Positions 1 through 5,755 of a stretch of DNA of 6,963 nt are shown one piece after another. Below the pieces are notes generated by a model that was not told the DNA's origin, did not search any database, and saw only the letters and a list, made by a program, of their open reading frames with translations. Each line of letters begins with the position of its first letter. Position 1 is the first letter of the stretch. Both the position numbers and the translations under genes were made by a program. This stretch comes from Chloroflexota bacterium (GTDB lineage: Bacteria > Chloroflexota > Anaerolineae > Aggregatilineales > Phototrophicaceae), in assembly GCA_023392115.1 (NCBI GenBank), contig JAEVZT010000271.1, forward strand, positions 1 through 6,963, given 5' to 3'.

Positions 1-834
1 CAGCAGACCAGTCACGACCGGGTATGACAGCGACGACGGCATGCTCGGCGCGGGATCGAGCGCCGTGTACCAGATGTGCGACATCATGATCGCCGCTACG
101 CCGGCATCGACCGCGTGACGGAACGGGACGAGTTCGACCGTATCAATCCGCTCGCGCGGCAGGTTGAGGATCGGCAGCGTGCCGTGCGAGTCTTCCGCCG
201 TGTCACCGTGACCGGGGAAATGCTTCGCCGTCGCCAGCACACTCATCGACTGTGTGCCCTGTATGTAGGAAGCAACAGCAGCGCCCGTTAGTTCGGGATT
301 ACTGCCGAACGAGCGGCGAAAAATGATCGGGTTGTCGACGTTCGTTTCGAGATCGGCGACGGGGGCGAGGTTCATGTTGACGCCGACCGCGCTCAGTTCG
401 CGCGCGGCAGCCGCGCCGGTTTCAAACGCCATCTCCGTTCCCGCCGCCGTGATTAGGACGGGTGCGGGGAACATCGTGAAGCCGTCAGGCAGGCGCGTCA
501 CCACCCCGCCTTCCTGATCGACGGCGATCAGAAGCGGCGGCGCGCCCGCGTCAATCATCGTCTGCTGATAGCTGTTCGTCAGCCGCGTGACCGCGTCGGG
601 CGTCCCCGCGTTCGATGTGAACAGGACGACCGAACCGGGCTGCCACGCGCGCAGGAACGACGCGCCTTCTTCAGTCAGCACGCCGCCGTGCAGCGACACC
701 ATAAACATTTGGGCGACGCGCTGTTCGAGCGGCATCGCATCGATTCTTGAATCAACCGAGGGCAACTGCGCCTGTACCGCCGTTGCCCCCAGCATGAGCA
801 CTGACAAGATAATTGTCGTGAACTGTCGTCGCAA
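1..834 (-). CDS. Secreted GH3 beta-N-acetylhexosaminidase-like glycosidase (NagZ family), 3' end cut by window edge
   Basis: The enzyme is predicted to remove terminal beta-linked N-acetylglucosamine-type sugars outside the membrane. The 278 visible residues are the N-terminal part of a GH3 (beta/alpha)8 barrel: AVDQEGG at 104-110, KHFPGHGDT at 204-212, and the DSH loop at 215-217 whose Asp-His pair is the acid/base dyad in NagZ enzymes. The aspartate nucleophile normally lies further on, beyond the window. The start chosen is TTG (832-834), one base after the regulator stop, because the frame is closed upstream and this start gives a good signal peptide: RRQ, a hydrophobic core at about 5-19, then VQA before QLPS (cleavage after about residue 22). 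The first in-frame ATG falls inside the hydrophobic core. An AGG lies 9 nt upstream as a weak ribosome site. E. coli NagZ is cytoplasmic, so export here implies a different setting. The family is secure; the substrate (muropeptide, chitin-like or other) is not. Confidence 0.88.
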   Translation of the reverse strand, partial: MRRQFTTIILSVLMLGATAVQAQLPSVDSRIDAMPLEQRVAQMFMVSLHGGVLTEEGASFLRAWQPGSVVLFTSNAGTPDAVTRLTNSYQQTMIDAGAPPLLIAVDQEGGVVTRLPDGFTMFPAPVLITAAGTEMAFETGAAAARELSAVGVNMNLAPVADLETNVDNPIIFRRSFGSNPELTGAAVASYIQGTQSMSVLATAKHFPGHGDTAEDSHGTLPILNLPRERIDTVELVPFRHAVDAGVAAIMMSHIWYTALDPAPSMPSSLSYPVVTGLL

Positions 835-835
835 A

Positions 836-1690
836 TTACTCAGCCTGTTCGCTCAACCGGTAGCCAATGCCGCGCACGTTGACGATCAAGTCCTCATCCT
901 GCCCCGCCTGCTTGAGCTTGCGGCGCAGATTGCTGACGTGCGGGCGGATCACTTCGCGCGCTTCGGCTTCGTCGACGGCATAGCCGCGCACCTCGCGCAC
1001 GAGTTCGTGACAGGATACCACGCGCCCGCGATGCGCCGCCAGATACAGCAGCAGATCGAACTCGGTCGGGGTCAGGTCGATTGGCTGTTCTTCGACCGAA
1101 ATCTGATAGCGACCGGGATAAATCGTCAGTGGACCGAGCGTCATGACGCTGCCGACCGCCATCTCGCCGGTTCCTTCGGGGATAAACTGCCGTTCTTCCA
1201 GCATCTTCTCTTGCAGCGGCGACATCGCCTCTTCAGCCGCGCGGCTTAACTCCTGCACGTTGCTGCGGATAGCATCAAGCAGGGCGCGGCGGCGCTTGAG
1301 GTTGCGCGCCCGTTCAATGCCGCGCGCCACGCTTTGACGAATGTCGGTGCTCGAACTCGGCTTGATCAGGTAATCGTGCGCGCCGAGACGCAGCGCCTCG
1401 ACTGCTGTGTTGAGACTCGGGTACGCCGTCATCAGGATGACGATCGTATCCGGGTCTGTGTCTTTGATGCGCCGTACAAGCTCAACGCCGTCCAATCCGG
1501 GCGGCATGCGGATGTCCGTCAAGACGACGTCGAAGGTTTCGCCGCGCAGACACTCGAGCGCGTCTTCACCATTCGCCGCTTCACGGACGCTGTAGCCGAC
1601 ACGCTGAAGCGTTTTGCTGACCGAATAGCGAATTGCCGCTTCGTCGTCCACCACCAAAATACTTGAATTTTCAGTTCCGTTTTCTGTCAT
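836..1690 (-). CDS. Response regulator with NtrC-like receiver, helical linker and OmpR/PhoB-type winged helix
   Basis: This is a cytoplasmic two-component transcription factor of 284 residues. The receiver spans about 10-125 with the acidic pair D15/D16, phosphoacceptor D59 (VVLTDIRMP), T88 (MTAY) and K110 (LIKP). A helical, charged linker of about 70 residues (about 115-180) follows. The C-terminal winged helix is at about 185-280, with DLTPTEFDLLLYL, the recognition-helix region PHVSNLRRKLKQ and the wing VRGIGYRL. OmpR-family proteins are usually 220-240 residues, so the long linker explains the extra length. The receiver resembles those of NtrC-type regulators, although no AAA+ domain is present. 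MPPGLDG has one residue more than the common MPGMDG loop. The ATG at 1690 is the only Met before the receiver, and an in-frame TAG lies four codons upstream; its ribosome site is weak. No histidine kinase gene is in the window. The stop is one base from the GH3 start, so the two are probably co-transcribed and translationally coupled. The targets cannot be told from the sequence. Confidence 0.93.
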   Translation of the reverse strand: MTENGTENSSILVVDDEAAIRYSVSKTLQRVGYSVREAANGEDALECLRGETFDVVLTDIRMPPGLDGVELVRRIKDTDPDTIVILMTAYPSLNTAVEALRLGAHDYLIKPSSSTDIRQSVARGIERARNLKRRRALLDAIRSNVQELSRAAEEAMSPLQEKMLEERQFIPEGTGEMAVGSVMTLGPLTIYPGRYQISVEEQPIDLTPTEFDLLLYLAAHRGRVVSCHELVREVRGYAVDEAEAREVIRPHVSNLRRKLKQAGQDEDLIVNVRGIGYRLSEQAE

Positions 1691-1787
1691 GGATTGCCAG
1701 CCTAGTTGTTTATCGTAGCTCCATAAATTTATCTTTCCTTAAGGATACCCAACTCTCCGCATTTTGCAACTTCAACTAGTGACTCAC
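1691..1787 (-). promoter_or_regulatory. AT-rich intergenic region between tilS and the response regulator; weak promoter candidate and palindrome
   Basis: This 97-bp gap is clearly more AT-rich than the flanking genes. Reading leftward, a possible -35 TTGCAA (1764-1769) is followed after 16 bp by a possible -10 TATCCT (1742-1747). Each matches the sigma-70 consensus at four of six positions, so the match is weak. The perfect palindrome TCCTTAAGGA (1736-1745) overlaps the proposed -10 and could be an operator. A longer inverted repeat, CTAGTTG (1702-1708) with CAACTAG (1773-1779), brackets the region. No GC stem followed by a T run is visible, so tilS transcription may continue into the regulator gene. 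Confidence 0.3.
1736..1745. repeat. Perfect 10-bp palindrome TCCTTAAGGA upstream of the response regulator
   Basis: The sequence equals its own reverse complement and lies about 45 bp before the regulator start, overlapping the weak -10 candidate. Its position would suit an operator, possibly autoregulatory, but a 10-bp palindrome can occur by chance in an AT-rich gap. Confidence 0.4.
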
Positions 1788-3212
1788 TTACGTTATTGGG
1801 AAGTTTTTCATGAGTTTAGTTTTGACGCGGAAATAGACCGTGCGATCGGAGTGATTCGTCACGGCAAAGCGCTCGGCGAGTGCCCACTGATCGCCCCAAA
1901 GAATCGCTGCGACGACGTCGTCCACGAGCAGCAGCGGCACGCTGTCGCGAACGCCGCGCGGCACTTTGTTGTCGATCATCCATGCGCCGATCTTTCGCGT
2001 GCGCCCTGCCATGCCGAGCGGCGCGAAGCGATCGCCGGGGCGGCGCGCGCGTAAGGTCAATTGAGCGTCGGCGGGAACAGACAGCCGGGCGGCATCCTGT
2101 CCTGATGGGGTGAGCGCGGCGTGCAGCAGCCAATCGTTGATGTGTGTTGTGCCGGGGACAGTGACGGCGATTTCAACATCCGGCGCGATTTTCAGCACGG
2201 GAGACTGAATCTCCACCTCGCGCCGCTTCACGATCAATGCGTCGTAGTCGACGCGCAGATGGAGTCCGCGCGGCAGCAGCGCCGTCGCGCCGACGTGCCC
2301 GCGCGTTGCGATGTCGACAGCGCGGGTGACATGTGTGTAGTCGGGTTCGCTCGCCGCGTCGACGTGCGCGACAGCCCGGCGGATAAGGCGGCGCTGGAGC
2401 GCGAGATGCAGGCTGGCAAACAGCCGTTTGGGGATTTTGACGTGATCTGGAGCGAAAATAACGTCCGTGAGGATGCGCTGCAGCTCAGCTTCAATGAAGT
2501 CGTCTTCGACAGACGCGGTTTCGGCAAGCTGCGCCAGCACCCTGTCGATCCGCGGGTTGATCGCGCGCAGAACGGGCAGAACGTCATGGCGAATCCGGTT
2601 GCGTGTGGTGTCGCGCCCGTCGTTGGTCGCGTCGTGCCGCGCCGTAAGCCCATGCTCGTCAAGATAGGCTTCGATCTCACGGCGTGTGACGTTCAGCAGC
2701 GGGCGGACGAGCGTCAGCGTCGGGTGGTACGGCATCGGCGCGGCATACGCCATGCCTTTCAAACCGGTAACGCCTGCTCCACGCAGCAGGTGCATGAGGA
2801 CAGTTTCCGCCTGATCGCCAAGGTGATGCGCCACGGCGACGCGCTCCGCCCCTTGCTCGCGCGCGACCGACGCCAAAAAGCCATACCTCGCCCGTCGCGC
2901 CGCCGCCTCGACACCGAGCCTCTCGGCTTTCATCAGCTCCGGTACATTCGCCGCACCCACAGTACATGGGATTCCCCACTGCTCGCATAGGTCTGCGACA
3001 TAACGCGCATCATCAGCCCCCGCCTGTCCGCGCAAGCCGTGATCGAGCGTCGCGGCGTGCAGGCGCACCTTCAATCGCGCTTGCAGCGACGTCAGAAGGT
3101 GCAGCAGCGCGAGCGAATCCGCGCCGCCGGACACGGCGACAATTAACACCGCTGCCGGCGGAATCAGCCGCAGTTCGCGGATAGCATTAAGAAGCCTTGT
3201 GTCTAACGTCAT
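1788..3212 (-). CDS. tilS: tRNA(Ile)-lysidine synthase TilS
   Basis: TilS uses ATP and lysine to convert C34 of the CAU-anticodon tRNA-Ile to lysidine, which changes decoding from AUG to AUA; it acts in the cytoplasm and is essential in most bacteria. The 474 residues match full-length family members. The N-terminal PP-loop ATPase has SGGADS at 28-33, DHGLR at 57-61, the EAAARRARY region at 102-110 and HHLGDQAET at 129-137. A less conserved middle follows. The TilS C-terminal domain starts at about 385 with LRARRPGDRFAPLGM, then IDNKVPRGVRDSVPLL and a final ALAERF. The ATG at 3212 is the only ATG available, because an in-frame TGA lies two codons upstream; no good Shine-Dalgarno lies at normal spacing, the nearest purine run (AAGGGA) being over 20 nt away. 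It is transcribed divergently from mreB, and its last 25 or so codons are AT-richer than the body. Identification is firm. Confidence 0.97.
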   Translation of the reverse strand: MTLDTRLLNAIRELRLIPPAAVLIVAVSGGADSLALLHLLTSLQARLKVRLHAATLDHGLRGQAGADDARYVADLCEQWGIPCTVGAANVPELMKAERLGVEAAARRARYGFLASVAREQGAERVAVAHHLGDQAETVLMHLLRGAGVTGLKGMAYAAPMPYHPTLTLVRPLLNVTRREIEAYLDEHGLTARHDATNDGRDTTRNRIRHDVLPVLRAINPRIDRVLAQLAETASVEDDFIEAELQRILTDVIFAPDHVKIPKRLFASLHLALQRRLIRRAVAHVDAASEPDYTHVTRAVDIATRGHVGATALLPRGLHLRVDYDALIVKRREVEIQSPVLKIAPDVEIAVTVPGTTHINDWLLHAALTPSGQDAARLSVPADAQLTLRARRPGDRFAPLGMAGRTRKIGAWMIDNKVPRGVRDSVPLLLVDDVVAAILWGDQWALAERFAVTNHSDRTVYFRVKTKLMKNFPIT

Positions 3213-3226
3213 ATTTCATCGGCGCT

Positions 3227-3254
3227 TTGTATTCCCTTATGCCCATGTTATAAT
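3227..3254 (+). promoter_or_regulatory. Predicted promoter of the mreBCD-mrdA operon (extended -10)
   Basis: A perfect TATAAT lies at 3249-3254, preceded by TG at 3246-3247 with one base between. This gives the extended -10 form TGnTATAAT, which tolerates a poor -35. The best -35 candidate is TTGTAT at 3227-3232 with a 16-bp spacer; it matches only the TTG part of the consensus. Initiation near 3261 would give a leader of about 28 nt that carries the mreB ribosome site. Confidence 0.7.
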
Positions 3255-3278
3255 GCCCCGCTGTTTATGCCGCTAGGA
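3237..3278. repeat. Three heptamer repeats TTATGCC / TAATGCC / TTATGCC with exact 14-bp period
   Basis: The copies lie at 3237-3243, 3251-3257 and 3265-3271, so their starts are 14 bp apart each time; the middle copy has one mismatch. They cover the predicted -10 box and transcription start of mreB. Tandem direct repeats over a promoter may bind a regulator, but no regulator can be named and the array is short. Confidence 0.5.
3247..3252 (-). promoter_or_regulatory. Possible overlapping -10 box for tilS on the opposite strand
   Basis: Read leftward, the same DNA gives TATAAC, five of six matches to the -10 consensus, because TTATAA is its own reverse complement. Initiation near 3240 would give a tilS leader of about 28 nt, mirroring the mreB side. 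No convincing -35 lies at 16-18 bp, so this rests on the -10 and on tilS needing a promoter in this gap. Confidence 0.35.
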
Positions 3279-3280
3279 GA
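3275..3280 (+). promoter_or_regulatory. Ribosome binding site supporting the GTG start of mreB
   Basis: AGGAGA lies 8 nt before GTG 3289-3291. The good site and spacing decide this start over any later codon, and the resulting N-terminus agrees with MreB proteins. Confidence 0.85.
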
Positions 3281-3288
3281 ACAGCTCG

Positions 3289-4350
3289 GTGTTAAGTCCG
3301 CTCGACTATTTTTTCGGTTTATTCTCTCTAGATATCGGCATTGATCTGGGAACAGCCAATACCCTTGTGAGTGTACGTGGAAAGGGTATTGTTATCAATG
3401 AACCGTCATTCGTCGCAGTTGAGAGAAAGACTCGCCGTCCAATCGAAGTCGGCGCGCGCGCGAAGGAGATGTGGAGCAAGAACCCGAAAGACATTTTGAT
3501 CGTCCGCCCGCTGCGTGATGGCGTCATCAGCGAATTCGAAGTCACCGAGGCGATGCTCCATCACCTGATTCATAAGGCACACGAACAAAGCTGGGTTCCA
3601 ATCCCGCGCCCGCGCGTGGTCGTCGGCATTCCGAGCGGCGTCACCGAAGTCGAGAAACGCGCGGTCTACGACGCGGCGGTCAGCGCCGGCGCGCGTGAAG
3701 TCTACCTGATTGAAGAACCTGTCGCGGCGGCTATCGGCGCTGGGCTGCCCGTGCAGGAAACGCGCGGCAGCATGGTCGTCGACATTGGCGGCGGCACAAC
3801 CGAAGTTGCCATCTTCTCGCTCGGCGGTATCGTCATCAGCCGGTCGATTCGCGTGGCGGGTGATGAGATGGACGAGGATATTGTCCAGTACATGCGAACG
3901 AAACATAACCTGCTCATCGGCGAACCAACCGCCGAGCGCATCAAGCTCGAAATCGGTTCGGCGTTTCCGCTGGCGCAGGAACGGATGATGACCGTCAAGG
4001 GACGGCATCTCGTCACCGGTTTGCCGACGGCGGTCGAAGTCAGCTCGATCGAAATCCGCGAGGCGATCGCCGGCTCGGCGGGCATTATCATCGACACGAT
4101 TAAGGATGCGCTCGACGACACGCCGCCGGAGCTGATCGGCGACCTGATGGAGAGCGGAATCTGCCTCGCGGGCGGCGGCGGACAGCTCCGCAATCTCGCC
4201 GAGCGGGTGCAGGAGGAAGTCAACATCCGCTGTTGGGTCACTGAAGATGCCATGACGTGCGTCGCGCGCGGCGCGGGGCGCGTCCTCGAAGACTACAACA
4301 ATTTGCGCCGCTTGCTCGTCGGTTTGGAACGCGGCAGCACGCAGCATTAG
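3289..4350 (+). CDS. mreB: Rod shape-determining protein MreB
   Basis: MreB is a bacterial actin homologue that forms ATP-dependent filaments under the inner membrane and steers the elongation machinery. The 353 residues are full length for the family. Visible landmarks are the phosphate-1 loop DIGIDLGTANT at 15-25, GIPSGVTEVEKRA at 113-125, the YLIEEPVAAAIGAG stretch at 139-152 with the presumed catalytic glutamate E142, phosphate-2 loop DIGGGTTEV at 165-173, the adenosine-binding AGGGGQLRNL at 294-303, and the terminal EDAMTCVARGAGR. The short hydrophobic start (LDYFFGLFS) could be the membrane-binding amphipathic segment seen in other MreB proteins. Translation begins at GTG with a strong ribosome site. 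It is the first gene of the operon, 24 bp before mreC. The first 45 or so codons are visibly more AT-rich than the rest. Other actin-like proteins such as FtsA and DnaK do not fit these motifs. Confidence 0.97.
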   Translation: MLSPLDYFFGLFSLDIGIDLGTANTLVSVRGKGIVINEPSFVAVERKTRRPIEVGARAKEMWSKNPKDILIVRPLRDGVISEFEVTEAMLHHLIHKAHEQSWVPIPRPRVVVGIPSGVTEVEKRAVYDAAVSAGAREVYLIEEPVAAAIGAGLPVQETRGSMVVDIGGGTTEVAIFSLGGIVISRSIRVAGDEMDEDIVQYMRTKHNLLIGEPTAERIKLEIGSAFPLAQERMMTVKGRHLVTGLPTAVEVSSIEIREAIAGSAGIIIDTIKDALDDTPPELIGDLMESGICLAGGGGQLRNLAERVQEEVNIRCWVTEDAMTCVARGAGRVLEDYNNLRRLLVGLERGSTQH

Positions 4351-4374
4351 TGTTGATCTTCGGAGCACAGTAGC

Positions 4375-5235
4375 ATGAACGGAACAGGTTTCCGGCGCGG
4401 GTGGCGATCTAATCGGGCGATCTTCTTGATCGTGTGCTTGCTGGTCACCGCCGCGATGATCGTCGCCAGTCAGACCGGGCTTCTGTCGCCGGTCGAAGAC
4501 CTCGCTTCAACGCCTTTGAACGCCGTTTCTGGCATTTTCAACCGCGTCGCGCTGACAATAAGCGATAACATCAACCGTCTGTCCGACGTTCAGTCCCTTC
4601 AGCGCCGCATCGCCGACCTCGAATCGGCGCTCGCGCTGTACCAGTCTGAGCTTGTCGAGCTGCGCGAAATCGAGAGCGATTATGAACGGCTGTCCAGCCT
4701 GCTCGACTACCGCAACACGGTGCAGTCGCAGGAAACCGTCACCGCCGACGTGATCGGCGTCGACGTGGGCAGCGGCTTGCGGACGATTGCCATTAACCGC
4801 GGCACGCGCGACGGCGTCGCGGTCGGCATGCCGGTCGTCACCGGGCAGGGATTGGTCGGGCGCGTTATCCAAGTGAGCGCCAACGCCGCCCGCGTGATGC
4901 TGGTCACCGAGCCGTCAAGCTCTGTCAGCGCGCGGATGCAAACGACGCGTGTCGAAGGCGCGATCGTCGGGCTGGCGTCGGGCAACTTGCGTATGGACTT
5001 GATCCCGCTCGACTCGCAGGTACGCGAGGGCGATCTCGTCCTGACATCCGGGCTGGGCGGCAACTTTCCGCCGGACATTGTGATCGGGGTCGTCACCAGC
5101 GTTCGTCCGTCCGAGCGCGGCTTGTATCAGGAAGCGCAGGTACGCAGCCTGATCAACTTCGACACGCTGGAATTCGTCCTCGTCGTCACCAACTTCCAGC
5201 CGATTGACCTGTCGGTGTTCGAGGGCGCGTCCTGA
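4375..5235 (+). CDS. mreC: Rod shape-determining protein MreC
   Basis: MreC is a bitopic membrane protein whose extracytoplasmic part binds and activates PBP2 within the elongasome. The 286 residues show the usual plan: a short basic cytoplasmic start, one membrane segment at about 15-32 (AIFLIVCLLVTAAMIVAS), a heptad-rich coiled coil at about 65-110, then the two small beta domains at about 120-280. The latter contain the family stretches INRGTRDGVAVGMPVV, GLVGRVIQVS and LVLTSGLGGNFPPDIVIGVV. GGAG at 4362-4365, 9 nt before the ATG, supports the start. It lies between mreB (24 bp) and mreD (3 bp), which confirms the call by position. Nothing looks broken or unusual. Confidence 0.96.
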   Translation: MNGTGFRRGWRSNRAIFLIVCLLVTAAMIVASQTGLLSPVEDLASTPLNAVSGIFNRVALTISDNINRLSDVQSLQRRIADLESALALYQSELVELREIESDYERLSSLLDYRNTVQSQETVTADVIGVDVGSGLRTIAINRGTRDGVAVGMPVVTGQGLVGRVIQVSANAARVMLVTEPSSSVSARMQTTRVEGAIVGLASGNLRMDLIPLDSQVREGDLVLTSGLGGNFPPDIVIGVVTSVRPSERGLYQEAQVRSLINFDTLEFVLVVTNFQPIDLSVFEGAS

Positions 5236-5238
5236 TCC

Positions 5239-5736
5239 ATGGGAAGTTACCTCGGCGTTGTCTTCCTGCTGCTGGCAGCCATCTTGCAATCGACATTTAT
5301 GCCACAAATCCGCATTTTCGGCGGCACGCCCGACTTGGTCTTTCTGATGGTGCTTGCATGGTCGATCAACGCGTCGCTTGAATCGAGCGTAGCATGGGCG
5401 TTCATCGGAGGCGTAGCGCAAGACTTGCTCTCGGCAGCGCCGACCGGCGCATCAGTCGTCGGGCTGCTGCTGCTCGTCTTCGGCGTCGACCAGATCAAGC
5501 GGCAGGTGTATCATGTCGGCTTGCTGCTGATTTTCGCGCTCGTCATGGTCGGGACGCTGGCGCAGAAGCTCATCTTCGCCCTGCTGCTCGGCATCGCCGG
5601 ATTTCAAGTCAACATCATCGACCATTTTGTCTATGTCATTGTGCCTTCCATCGCCTACAATCTGGTTTTCACCCTGCCTGTTCTGTGGCTCGTTCGCAGG
5701 CTCGAACGCAGTCGCGACCAGCGCGTTGTGACGTAA
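5239..5736 (+). CDS. mreD: Rod shape-determining membrane protein MreD
   Basis: MreD is a polytopic inner-membrane protein of the elongasome that works with MreC; its exact biochemical role is less well defined. The 165 residues are typical in length and almost entirely hydrophobic, with five to six likely membrane segments at about 4-22, 31-47, 51-66, 69-84, 92-118 and 129-152. Family marks are TPDLVFL at 30-36 and GGVAQDLLSAAPTG at 57-70, which correspond to the usual PDL and GxxxDLLSxxPxG motifs. The C-terminus is a short basic cytoplasmic tail. The start lies 3 bp after the mreC stop, with only a distant GAGGG as ribosome site, which suggests translational coupling to mreC. Sequence conservation in this family is low, so operon position is part of the evidence. 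Confidence 0.93.
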   Translation: MGSYLGVVFLLLAAILQSTFMPQIRIFGGTPDLVFLMVLAWSINASLESSVAWAFIGGVAQDLLSAAPTGASVVGLLLLVFGVDQIKRQVYHVGLLLIFALVMVGTLAQKLIFALLLGIAGFQVNIIDHFVYVIVPSIAYNLVFTLPVLWLVRRLERSRDQRVVT

Positions 5737-5744
5737 GTAAGTTC

Positions 5745-5749
5745 AAGGA
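5745..5749 (+). promoter_or_regulatory. Ribosome binding site of mrdA
   Basis: AAGGA stands 6 nt before ATG 5756-5758 in the 19-bp gap after mreD, and fixes this start against the later in-frame ATG at residue 18, which would remove part of the membrane anchor. Confidence 0.75.
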
Positions 5750-5755
5750 CACGCA

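Noticed and set aside
587..1249. 220-codon plus-strand open frame spanning the GH3/regulator junction
   Set aside because: It overlaps two well-supported minus-strand genes, and its translation shows no domain or signal; it is a shadow frame.
1710..1724. Tiny leader peptide frame (ATG plus three codons) on the minus strand before the regulator
   Set aside because: Four codons with no attenuator hairpin or regulatory codon run; expected by chance in an AT-rich gap.
2121..2990. 289-codon open frame on the plus strand opposite tilS
   Set aside because: It is entirely antisense to a firmly identified gene, has no ribosome site or family motif, and its composition is typical of a reverse-strand artefact.
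3406..4368. Long 320-codon open frame on the minus strand opposite mreB
   Set aside because: It is a shadow of the GC-rich codon pattern of mreB. The translation is rich in Arg, Asp and Ala with no recognisable domain, and mreB on the other strand is certain.
4351..4374. Possible internal promoter or terminator between mreB and mreC
   Set aside because: The 24-bp gap holds only the mreC ribosome site; no hairpin with a T run and no -10/-35 pair is visible.
4507..5421. Several minus-strand open frames opposite mreC and mreD
   Set aside because: They overlap one another in different frames and lie opposite conserved operon genes; none has a plausible start site or motif.
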